Shown: positions 37,112 to 48,400 of the stretch, piece after piece
Numbering within the stretch: the stretch's first letter is position 1
Layout of the letters: each line of letters begins with the position of its first letter
Assembly: GCA_013350335.1 (NCBI GenBank)
Contig: CM023534.1
Coordinates: forward strand, 8,771,542-8,835,541
Source of the DNA: Chimonanthus salicifolius
Lineage: Eukaryota > Streptophyta > Magnoliopsida > Laurales > Calycanthaceae
Direction of reading: 5' to 3'
Length of the DNA stretch: 64,000 bases
Program-made: the position numbers and the translations under genes
Notes under the pieces: model-generated
The model's database searches: none
Seen by the model: only the letters and a program-made list of their open reading frames with translations
What the model was told of the DNA's origin: nothing

Positions 37112-38877
37112 AATGGAAGCAAATCGGGTTAGCTTAGAGCCCAACCTTGAGTTCTGAATTTCACTAATATCCGAAATATTGGGCCTTTAGTGGGACAATA
37201 AGCTGTAGTCAAAATTTGGGCTAAGTTTTGAGCCCAGATTTTGAAAAAAAAAAATTCAATTTTTTTTTTCCCAGTGAAGCCAAAATTCCGATTCTGGGCT
37301 CATTTCAAAAATTGGAAAACGTCAATATTTTGCAATATATGCATATAATCTTCTGAAATCCAATAAATTTAGACCAGCATTTCAATTTGCTTCAGCCCTA
37401 CTAAAATATTGATAAGGCTTCACTTGATGAGATCTAATCATGGATTGTCTCCTGTTTAAGCTTTGAAAGCCCACCCCTATTCGTGGTTGGGTCAAGCTCA
37501 AGAAGAGCTAAATATTGAAAAATCGAAAATGTATGTAAATATAATTTTAAGTATATATGTATTATAGAAATGCAGTTTAGATCGAAAAATGAGTTGAGGT
37601 TGGATCAGGACTGGGGTATTTTTATCTCAGTTTGGTCAGATGGGCCCAGATGAGTAAAAATTTGGGCGAGGTATGATTAGGAAAACCCCAGTCGACTCAC
37701 TGGATGAGGTCAGAGTAGAAAAGACTTCATTCAACTCACTAGAACTGCAGTCCCTGGCCCAAAAAATATACTACGTGATTCATAGATAAAATATTCAACT
37801 CAGTATATCATTTCATGAAGTTGTTTTCTTAGTCCTACAATGGGACATGGCAGAAGCCCTAGATGATCCCTTCAAGTTATTAATAGAGTTAGATCAATAG
37901 TTCTTTAAAATTCTAAAAATTGTATGTAATCGAACGATGAAGATCAATAGAATTAGATCGATGTCTCATCTAATTTAAATTGAGATCAAATTGAATAACA
38001 ATCTAAAGTCACTAGAGTTGATGGGTGTGAAAGGAAAATGGATTAGGGGCCATGGGAAAGTCATGATAAGCCCCAAGTGACCGAAATAAGATGAAGTCAT
38101 GAAACTGACATGAGCATCAATTCTTTAGAAAAAAAATAGAAAATCACCAACTATTAAACTAACTTATTAGAAACACAAGACAACCAATCTTTGTGGACTT
38201 AAGACATCACATATGTAACAAAGCAAAGAGATGATTGCCAACGTTATGTCATGGATGATATTAACATCATGAAATTTCAGGGGCCCTATGCTCAGCACAC
38301 TAGTAGAGGCCTAGGCCCTAGGGTTAATACATGGTGGAGCTTTAGACCATTGGTCAAATTGGAGAGGCCTAAGAGGCCGTCTATTTGACCTTAAGTCAGG
38401 ACCGACCATGTTACTTGTCATAGTTTTTATTGACAAAAGTGAATAATCAACCTTTTTTTTTTTTTTTTATTTCGTGTTCAATCTTGCATGGCTCTTTAAA
38501 ATTTGATGTAAGCTCATTGGCTTCCAAAAGAGTTGAGAGTAAAGAGCTTTTCAATAATAAATCACCTTATTTACTCTTACTTTTTCTCATGCTTAATCTC
38601 AATTCATTCTGAACTACGACCATAACTGCTAAATTCCATTGCCTTAGGTGTATGTGAAACATTTTGTTATTTTCATCAATTCTTTTATCTTGCTGTAGAA
38701 ATCATTTCCAATCTTTTAAAAAAATTATTATTAATAGTAATATAAATACTATAATAGGAATCTCTCTTGAGCACGTTTGCATCATTTACATAAAACCTTG
38801 TATCTTTTAATATTGATAAACTAGAAATATCCTCCTACTTCTTTTGAGTTGTATTTAAAGACTTGCATAGACAATAT
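37112..38877. other. Downstream part of duplication unit 2 and spacer
   Basis: 37112-38215 is similar to 21600-22520. No coding frame; the rest has no recognised feature. Confidence 0.5.
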
Positions 38878-39590
38878 TGTTAGGACTGAGTATCCAACGC
38901 AAAAGATTAGTTTATTAGCCCCCCTTCACAACCAATATGGGATTCATTCGTTGCCCCAACAATCTCAGCCTTTAACGAGGTTCTCTGGTGAATAGAACGT
39001 CACCGGCCATTCCGTCTAGCTAAGAGATCCCTTGAGTCCACCTGTGTTGACTTGGGGATATGACTCTGATACCACTTGTTAAAACTGGATATCCAATCCA
39101 AAAAACTAACTCATCAGGTGGAATAACCCAAATCCTTTATAAGTCCCTAAATCAGGGGTCGAGATATCGGCTGATACGAAACGTATCAGCCGATATCATA
39201 TGGGTTTTAAGCATTGTATAATATCAGCCATTCAGCCTTCATATCGGTCGATATGACTAATATCGGTATTTAAAAAAAAAAAATTAAAACGGTGATGGGC
39301 CTGGGTCAAAATATCGGCTGATATCAGCTGATATTAACATTTTCAATTTTTTTTTTTTTTAAAGTTTCTTTTTCAGTTTTTTTATTTTTTTAATTCAGAA
39401 AAAATAAAATAATAAAATAATACTGATATTTTTTTTTTTTGAAAAAAAGAGGAGAGAGAATCATATCGGCCTATATGCATATCAGCCGATATTTGTATAT
39501 CGACCTAATTATCAGGCGAGCCATTTTTTGCACCCCTCTCCTAAATCTTTCTCTTTACAACTAATGTAGAAATCGTTGACGGCTCAAAAT
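38878..39590 (-). mobile_element. TRIM, interrupted by a hAT-like element
   Basis: On the minus strand the 5' LTR is 39077-39152 plus about 39547-39590, and the 3' LTR is 38878-38961 (TGTTAGGACTGAGTATCC to CCCCAACA). The primer site TGGTATCAGAG (complement of 39065-39075) follows the 5' LTR. The inner part shares CGGAATGGCCG and CTAGGAGATC-like blocks with the TRIM at 1020-1367. The 5' LTR is split by the hAT-like element at 39153-39538. Confidence 0.7.
39153..39538 (+). mobile_element. Non-autonomous hAT-like element nested in TRIM LTR
   Basis: 386 bp, CAGGGGTCGAGATATCGGC to CATTTTTTGCACCCCTC; target duplication CCCTAAAT / TCCTAAAT (39145-39152, 39539-39546). The host LTR reads continuously when the element is skipped. 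Confidence 0.75.
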
Positions 39591-39799
39591 AATAGATCGA
39601 TAGGAGAGTTCCATATTCCAAGACCAGATAGAAATCTACCGATGACAGAACTTCTACCTCTTTTACATGCTCTCATTTTAGGCAACTTCATGATTATATT
39701 ATTATATTATATATAGCCAACTTCAGTGATTCCTAATACTTCAATTGCTTTGTTATTATCATGCAGAAGTAGAAGGAAAGAAACTGGAAATTTCTACCA

Positions 39800-40085
39800 A
39801 GAGTCGGTCTTAAAGACTTTTGTATCATTCTCTTCATCAATTAAAAATAATCAAGTCAATCTTAAAGACTTTTGTAATCATTCTCTTCACCAATTAAAAA
39901 TAATCAAGTCATTCTTGTAATCATTCTCTTCACCAATTAAAAATAATCCTTGAGAGACTTATCCAACCCAATATGAGGTGATTGAGAGTCCATTTAGAGA
40001 CTTATCCAACCCAATATGGGGTGATTGAGATTCCATTTAGAGACTTATCCAACCCAATATGAGGTGATTAAGATTCCATTTCTTC
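39800..40085. repeat. Two adjacent short tandem arrays
   Basis: 39808-39945: three copies, two complete and one shortened, of a unit with TTTTGTAATCATTCTCTTCA and CAATTAAAAATAATC. 39950-40085: three copies of a 46-bp unit with GAGACTTATCCAACCCAATA and GGTGATTGAGATTCCATTT. Parts recur once at 40880-41060. Confidence 0.85.
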
Positions 40086-40701
40086 TCTTTCCTTCACTTG
40101 TATACCCATTAATAGTCGTGACGAGTCTTCTTTATATATAGTAAAGCCAGACAATCCAACATGTAAAACAAAATAGTAGGCCCATCAGATGTGTCTTTAA
40201 AATATTGATGACTCTTTTAATATACTGCTCAAGGCATATTATTTTGAAATCTACTCAGTTTAATCCGAGATACAACCCTAGTTATTTAGCTTTTTTAAAA
40301 AAGAAAATATATAAATCTCAGTTGAATGGAAAAATATTTGTTATGAATTATTATTTCTAAACTTTGGAGAATTACATTTAATGGACGGTGGTTCAAACTT
40401 CAAACTGAGGTCAACCGAACGTGTGATCCACCAAACTTTGGAGTTTGGAGCAAAGAGAAGAACGTTGTACCCATGTTTCACGTTCACCAACTACTGCTGA
40501 GCTTTACGATTAAAAATTGGATTTTTCCTTCTCTAAAATTTTGAAGTAAGTTCTTGAATTTGATTTATGTTCAATTCTATTAGATCACTTCTTATAGGAT
40601 TACTTTCTATTGGACTAACTAATATGCGTAAGTAGAGAGATTTACACATGTTCGTAAAATTAATCTAATTTCTTATAAATAATGATAATTAATTGTAGAC
40701 A

Positions 40702-40812
40702 AGGGTCGAGATATCAGACGATATCCGATAGATATCATCGATATCCGACTGATATTCATACAAAATTTTTTTTAAACAAAAAAATATCACCCAATATCAA
40801 ATTTTAAACCCA
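40702..40812. mobile_element. Short CGGCCGATA-family fragment
   Basis: Starts CAAGGGTCGAGATATCAG and ends TTTTAAACCCAGG, the family termini, but is only 111 bp with a few degenerate palindromes and no clear target duplication. Confidence 0.5.
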
Positions 40813-41434
40813 GGTGAAGAATTCTTTCCTTGTGTCATTTCTTAGTAAAGTGAAACGTGCAGATATTTTTCCTCCTAAGAGCCTTAAAGACTTTTGTAAT
40901 CATTCCCTTCTCCAATGTCCAAACTTATTCAACACAACTGTGAGAGGTGAGATCATATTCCATTTCTTCTCTTTCCTTAACTTCTATTACCCATTAATAG
41001 TCACAATCACTGAAGAGTCTTTTTTATATATAATACGACAATTCAACTTTTTTTCCACAATGTAGTAAGACCCATCAGATGTAGAAGTGGGCCCACCATC
41101 CCTCATGCGGTCATGTGGGCCTCCTCTATAATTCATGGTATTTGATAAGAGTCCTTTCATTTTCAAATATAAGTAATCTACGTTTGGATAGTCTAAGACT
41201 CTAAGTTTGGAAGGTGCGTGGAGGTGCATAAGATGAAGTTAAGTTAAATTTTAGGACGCTCTTTTTAGTAAGGGTAAAATCTCTGTTAGGAGATATAGGA
41301 TAGAATTAAATTTCTATATATATATATATGATGGTATATTATAGGTACATGCATCAATACTTGATGAAAGGTATATTGACAGACTTTAGTCTAAAAGCTT
41401 TTATAAATATAAACGAATTAGAATATTTTAGTAA

Positions 41435-44040
41435 AATCCAACCCCTGCTTGGACCTACTTTAGACCAAGTGTGACACCCTTATAAATGATGCCTTCTTCT
41501 TACAAAATGCAAGTCACCATCAGAAATTCAGAACTCTAAAATAAAGAGAGTTTCTCTCCAATGGGAGTCAATCCTCAACCCATGACCAAAAAAGAAAAAA
41601 AGAATTCTCTCAAGAAGGGGCACTGCCACTAAAGTATTGTCTCTCTTATTTAGTGTATGGACCGTGCATTTGGTTACTCTGTGATAGTGAGAGAAAGATG
41701 GGGTGTTTTCATTTTATTTATATTGGTGTATTCTTCATTAAATATCGTTGTATCGATAACATAATGGTCTGCATGTATATATTCTGCATATCGGTACACT
41801 AGTAAAAGTAAAATAGGAATTTCACTCAATCGCATGTATCCTAACAAATTTTATCTGTGTTAGGTTAGACAGCTTTAAAAAAATAAAATAGAGTTTATTA
41901 ATATTAAAATTTAAATACAAACTTAAAAATATATATTTCATTTTAGATATATAGTTATTTGATTTAAATTAATAAAAGTGGTGTTTGTCAGTAAGTATTT
42001 ATTTATTATTTAAATAAAATAGATAAAAAATGTTTTACAAAATCTTTTCATAGTCAATATAATATCTATATTATAATTCAATAAAATTAAATTATGAAAA
42101 ATAATGATATTCCTAAAATTAAACTGAGTCACAATAGGTCGTGACTCAGTGAAGTTGGTGTAGAGGTTTCGATAACCAATGGCCGAATCTAAGACATGCG
42201 GACCTGATAAAATGACGTTCGTCGTTTCTTACTCGAGATTTCTCAATCTCATAAAATCCTAGCCACTTAAATATTCCTACAAACTGGGGCATGTGTTATT
42301 ATGGTATTTGGGGCCACTTATGTTGATAGACATGACTTTATACTGAACATGCACACATTTTAGTTAAGGTTTATTGAGTCATTCTTTAGAGGTTACGTTG
42401 GGTATTCCGTGGTTTTTCACAAGTAAAATTTTGGCTACCAGATTTACTATTTATGCGAATTTTCAGCTAGTCAATTTACTCTTCATGTGAGTTTTAGTGA
42501 ACCAATTTTACTTTTTATAAAAATTTCGACAAGCCGATTTACTGTTCATACAAATTTCGATAAGGCAATGTTATTGTTTATGCGAATTTCGGCTAGTCAA
42601 TTTACTGTTGAATTTCGGCGAGTCGATTTACTGTTCATGTGAAGGGTTGGTGAGCCGATGTTACTCTTCATGTAAAAATAAAATTGAGAATTCACTAATT
42701 TTCCAGTCTAATTATACAAAAAATTCGTAATAAGATTGCTAAAATCCAATCCCTACTTAGACCTACTATAGACCAAGTGTGACACCTTTATAAAAGGGAA
42801 AAATTCATGTCTTCTACTTACAAAATGCAAGCCACCAATTCACCTTCAGAAATTCAGACCTCTTAAATAAAGAGAGTTTCTCTTCAATGGGAGTCAATCC
42901 TCAACCCATAACGAAAAAAGAAAAAAAGAATTCTCTCAAGATGGGGCACTGCCACTAAAGTATTGTCTCTCTCATTTAGTGTACGGACCGTGCATTCGGT
43001 TACTCTATGATAGTGAGAGAAAGATGGGGTGCTGAAATTTTTTATTATAAAAAAGTTCACTCATTGTAATATAGATAAATTTATTAAGAGACATCAAATA
43101 GAGTGAAATTTTTATTTTATCCCTATCGATATACCGTTCATCAAGTACTGTTGTACAGATAACACGCTGCTCTACATGTATATATTTTGCATATCGATAT
43201 ACTCGTATTTGATGAACAGTACACTGATAGGGATAAAACGGAGATTTTTCTCTGTCCCGTGTATTCTAACAAATTTTGTTCGTGTTAAGATGGGCGGCTA
43301 TAAAAAATAGAATAGAGTTTATTAATATTAAAATTTAAATACAAACTTAAAAAAATATATTTCATTTTAAATATATAGTTATTTGATTTAAATTAATAAA
43401 ATATAATAAAAGTGGTGTTTGCCGGTAAGTATTTATTTATTTTTACTAGTAGGGGTAAAATGGGAATTTTATTCTATCACGTATCTCCTAACAAATTTTG
43501 TTCGCGTTAAGATGGGCGGCTATAAAAAAAATAGAATAGAGTTTATTAATATTAAAATTTAAATACAAACTTAAAGATATATATTTCATTTTAAATATAT
43601 AGTTATTTGATTTAAATTAATAAAATATAATAAAAGTGTTGTTTGTCACGAAGTGTTTATTTACTATTTAAATAAAATAGATAAAAAATGTTTTAAAAAA
43701 TCTTTTCATAGTCAATATAATATCTATATTATAATTCAATAAAATTAAATTATGAAAAATAATGATATTCCTAAAATTAAACTGAGTCACAATAGGTCGT
43801 GACTCAGTGGAGTTGTTGTAGAGGTTTCGATAACGAATGGCCGAATCTAAGACATGTGGACCTGATAAAATGATGTTCGTAGTTTCGTACTCTAGATTTC
43901 TCAGTCTCAGAAAATCCTAGCCACTTAAATATTCCTACACACTGGGGCATGTGTTATTATGGTATTTGGGACCACCTATATTGATAGACATGACTTTATA
44001 TTGAACATGCAGACATTTTAGTTAAGGTTAATTGAGTCAA
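41435..44040. repeat. Local duplication of about 1.3 kb with internal repeats
   Basis: 41435-41705 corresponds to 42745-43032 and 41865-42390 to 43500-44030. A subsegment (GAGTTTATTAATATTAAAA block) also appears a third time at 43290-43440. No coding content. The flanking repeats probably promoted unequal recombination. Confidence 0.85.
42410..42685. repeat. Minisatellite, about eight degenerate 30-36 bp units
   Basis: Units resemble AATTTCGGCTAGTCAATTTA plus CTGTTCATGCG with substitutions and small deletions. It sits between the two copies of the 1.3 kb local duplication and begins in a SINE-like 3' tail. Confidence 0.8.
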
Positions 44041-45301
44041 TCTTTAAAGGTTTCATACTTTCAAAGATTTAAAAACCCTTTAGAAGTAATTAACTTTCAA
44101 AGGTTAAAAATTACAATTTCATCTATCTAATCATATTCAAATATAGATCTTTCTGAATTTATTGCCGAAAGTCCATACTTAATATAAATGTGAGCATGAA
44201 ATAAGGAGCATTAAAAAAAAATGATATATATTCTATCGACTGATACATATTAATTTAGAGGTCGTTGAATCAAGTTAAATTAGTTTAACTTTTTTAAAAT
44301 ATACATAATACAAATTTAACTTTTTACTTCAATCTTTTATTTTAAGAAATAGGTCATTGAGAAGTTACATTAGAAAAGAAGTTATAAACTCAACTTGAAG
44401 GCCTAATCCTAGTTAGCAAAATCTAACCTATTAATCTAAATGCAACCTAATATAGGCTCAAGTTCTTACTTTATTAGAGTCTGTGCTTATTCCATTGTAG
44501 AAGAAAACCTTAATTAAAATGTTTATTTAACGTGTGATTATAGAAAATCAACTTAATTAAATAAATCTAATTATATTTTTTAAAACCATTAAATTTTAAT
44601 CATGTCAAATAATTTTATAATTCTTATTTTTTTAATATTTAAATTTATTTTAAATCTCTAAAAATTAGTTTAATTGAAAAAGTATATGTTTTGATTTGTG
44701 GATTCAGCAAAACTAATGTATTGAATTTACAGTAAGATCGCGTTAATAAAATAATATGACACACTAAGTTGCACTCGTACTCTTTGAAACCGCTGGGTAT
44801 CCTGCGGTTTCTCACAAGTAAATTGAAAAAAAGAAAAGAAAAAATAATAAAGTTAATAAATTTAAGAGAGAGAATGAAATTTAAAAAGATTGTCATATAT
44901 TTTTATTTTTTTTAAAGAAAATATAAGTATAAATAAAAAATGAGTTGATCAAATAAGACTAATTTGATTGGTATTTTAATAATTTAAAATATGTTTAATA
45001 TAAGTGAAGACTTGTCTCATCACACTGTTAATTTTTCAAGTAGTTATAAAAGATGAGAGCTAATTAAATAATTTATTTAAAACTTATATAACAAAATTTG
45101 TGTATTTTCATTGTAGTTTTAGATGTTTTCAAATGGAATCAATGAAGGAAAATTCTTTCCATCCACCTATTATTATATGAAAATATTTCAATTCTAAACT
45201 AAAATTTTAAATTATCATTCTGCCATATTAAGTGTACAAAGAGTTTAATGTGCTTCGGAAACTCGAAAGTCGAAACAGACAGTATGGATTGTTTCAGTCC
45301 G
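44041..45301. other. Gene-free AT-rich spacer upstream of the potassium transporter
   Basis: Only a 5'-truncated SINE 3' end at about 44790-44835 (GGGTATCCTGCGGTTTCTCA with A-rich tail) was recognised. Confidence 0.5.
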
Positions 45302-45309
45302 CCACGTGT
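45302..45309 (+). promoter_or_regulatory. G-box/ABRE-like CCACGTGT
   Basis: Palindromic CACGTG core 187 bp upstream of the HAK/KUP ATG in a GC-richer stretch likely to be the proximal promoter. bZIP or bHLH factors bind such cores; function here is an inference from position only. Confidence 0.4.
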
Positions 45310-45494
45310 ACGGTGAGGACGGGTGGTGGGCCACCACACTCTTCCTTTAAAACGCCCAGACCCGTGGACGCGCCATATACTCTTCCTTCTGCTTCTTCCT
45401 CGCTACTCTTCTCTGCATTACAACTAGATTACTAGAAAGTAGACTGGAAAGAGAGTGAGAAAGGAAGACGGAAAAGAAGTAAACTTTCCAATCC

Positions 45495-48400
45495 ATGGAT
45501 TCAAGGCGCTCCTCCTCTGATCCGTCAATCCACCTTTCTGAAGTCGTCACTGACGCTGCTCAACCCAACGGTCACCATACACCCATCTCTTCTTCCCCTA
45601 ATGGCAATGTCAGTACAGTATAATACAATATACCCCCATGCACTCTCTCTCTCTCTCTCCCATAAAACTCACCCATTTTTTTTGTTTTGGTATTCATTTA
45701 CCTTCTTTTTGATGGATTTGGACAGAGTTTTTTTTTTTTATCTGGGTATTACACGTTCCTTTGTTGATCTTGAGCAGGGGAATGACCGTTGGAGGAATGA
45801 AGGGAATCCCCTACACGAATATTATTGTAACTTTGGCCTTTATTTTTCATCTAGGCACTTCGGATTTCCGCCCCAGCGCCCTCCCTCCTCCCCCATCTCT
45901 TTTTTCTTTTGCCCAAGAAATGGCCATTTGATGAATGAAGGAAAATCTGAAAAAATCAATTCATTTTCATTTTTATGATTCATTTTATTTTATGATTTTG
46001 AATTGGATTTTTGGAATTTCTCGTCTGGGCATTTCAAAAAATAATTATTCATCCCCGGCAGTGAAGTGACAGTTGGAGGAATCGATCAAGTCTCAAAAAC
46101 GCAACCATTTCCTATTTTTCTGATTTATGTCTTTTCAATTTGATGGATTTGAATTGTGTTTCTGGAATTTGCATGAGGTCGTTTCTGAGTTCTTTTTTCA
46201 GGGAAATGATCGTTGGAGGACTCTCTTTCTTGCTTATAAGACCTTGGGAGTGGTTTTTGGTGGTTTAGTCACCTCTCCTCTATATGTCTATCCCTCCATG
46301 AACTTGAACGCGCCCACGGCAGATGATTACTTGAGTATATACAGTATAATCTTCTGGACTCTTACTCTCATTGGGGTTGTTAAATATGTGGGAATCGCTC
46401 TCAACGCTGATGATCATGGGGAAGGTACATATCTTTAAGCTATTGATTAACATGTGATTTGGTACTTGCTGAGTTTGTTCAATTTGGGTACTTCTAGAAT
46501 CTTGGGGAGCTTCTTCTGTTATCTTGATTTGAGGTTTTAATTGCTGGTTGTACTGGTGGTGCTTGATTGGATCATTTCATGTGTGGTTGTCACTTCATTG
46601 ATTTGGGAATTCTACCTTTTTCTGCTAAAGGGATTGTTCTGTTATGGAGGAAAATATATAGTTTTCATTGACAGTAAATGCTTCTGTAAGCTTGTCTGTA
46701 GAAATACAGATTAGTCCTGCCTTTTTGTGACCCGGGCCTTTCATTTGGTGGGTCACGTAATTGATGGGTGATGCCCAAAAGCGTCATCACATGTTTATTG
46801 AAATTTCCTGTTGAATGTGCTAGCATCGAAATTAATATTTTCTCTTTTATTTTTTGCTCAATTCTAATTAATATTTTGAAGCCTCCAATTGAAATATTCA
46901 ATTTGGCACTTAGGACTTAAAGAGTCTCTATAACTGAAAGCTGGGCATTGTTCCTCTGACTTATTCTGTTGAGTATAAACTGTGCCATCTGTTTCAATCT
47001 ACCTGTTACTATGTGGGCTTTCATGTTTCTGAGATAAGACTCATGAGATGCTTGTTAGTACCTTTGTTTTGGTTTTCTGAATTGGACCAGTTTGATATTC
47101 CCATGGTTGCTGTAAATTCAGTTTCTAAAGTTTTGAACTTACTGGGTCTATGGAAATCAAAACGTCTAAGCAGAGTTGTGATGGTGGTCTGTGGGTGGGG
47201 GAGAGGAGGGGAGGGGGGTGGGGGGTGAGGGAAAAGGTTGTTTGAAGAGCTCTTGCATGTGAGTACTAACCATGCTCCCAATATGAATAAACTAGATAGA
47301 AGAGTTGGTGCAAGGAATGTTCTGGGATCTCTTCGAGTCTTTTTATTCCTTCATCCATCCATCCTCTCCCTTTTACTTCCTTTTCAAATCTATTTCGAAA
47401 TCCATTGCCCCTTCCAAGATTAAATTTGTTTTTTTTTTCCTTTTCCTTTTTCTAGGTGCAGCCTACCACAACAAAATTCATACCCTTGATGACCCAAAAT
47501 CGTGAAACTTTACCTCGGCTAGCCTTTGTATCCTTTGTTGGTATCATGTGGAATTTGTTGGTAACTTATTCTCTGTTGCTCCATTGCCACTCCAACATGT
47601 TCCTTTTTCCTGAACTTTTCGCCCTATTGGTTTGTTATTTTGACCTCTCTCTGTTCTCTCATGGATTGTCGGGGATTGGAGCCCTTCCCTAAGAAAGGCT
47701 AAATCTTATGTGATGTGTATTCTTGGCCGTCACTTGGTTGCTTTGGAATGAATGCAATGAGTGTGTCTTTGATGACAAGGAAGGTTCTAGAGATAGTCTT
47801 GAAAAGAGCTAAATCTAGCATCATCCTTTGAGCTTTGACATCAAATGACTTCTCAGGTTTCTTGTAGTTCCATCTTATTCATTTATCTTGATGGTTGTTT
47901 TGTGCTCTTTATTTTTATATTTCTTTAGTTTTGGGGCCTGCACAAATGTTTGTATTTACCATTCTCTCTCTGGAAAATGAAGAAAAAGAAAAAAGAAACG
48001 GATTTTTCATGTATGAGTGGCTCACTGTAGATGGGGCTTATTAGGTCTAGGCAACCAAAACTGTAGGCACTATATGTCCATATTTAAGGCTTAAGAATGC
48101 TGTTACGATCTTGGTTTGAGAATTTTCGCAATTGGCCTTGATGTTTGGACATAAGCTAAATATGTGAAACCTCTGATGGTTGAAAACTTGAGCAAGGTCA
48201 ATTGGTTGGGTTTGATCTGCTTGGCTGGACCATATGATCTGACTAAAGTAAAAGCATTTTGATTAACTCCTGATCTATAAGCTCTCAATTTCTTTGAAAG
48301 TGATTTTAGGAAAAGAATGTCTTTTTTCCCACATTGGCAATTATCTTTCTCAATTGAAATGACTCAAGAAAATGGTCAACTAAATTATTTGAGTTATTTG

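Larger units (their letters stand above)
23900..38215 (+). repeat. Segmental duplication, unit 2 (contains XRI1-like B)
   Basis: Counterpart of 14230-22520, split in two: 23900-29825 (promoter, gene, 3' flank) and 35680-38215 (downstream part). The 5.9 kb between has no match in unit 1. Own insertions include a MITE (23970-24177), SINEs and three hAT-like elements. Confidence 0.75.

Noticed and set aside
15779..40812. Dispersed CGGCCGATAT palindromes considered as a CRISPR array or regulatory operators
   Set aside because: Spacing is irregular, the host is a plant genome, and the units lie inside elements bounded by 8-bp target duplications.
45778..45978. Upstream version of HAK/KUP exon 2 (GNDRWRNEGNPLHEYY)
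   Set aside because: After the first few residues it loses all similarity to the transporter and runs into a stop; treated as a decayed duplicate boundary.
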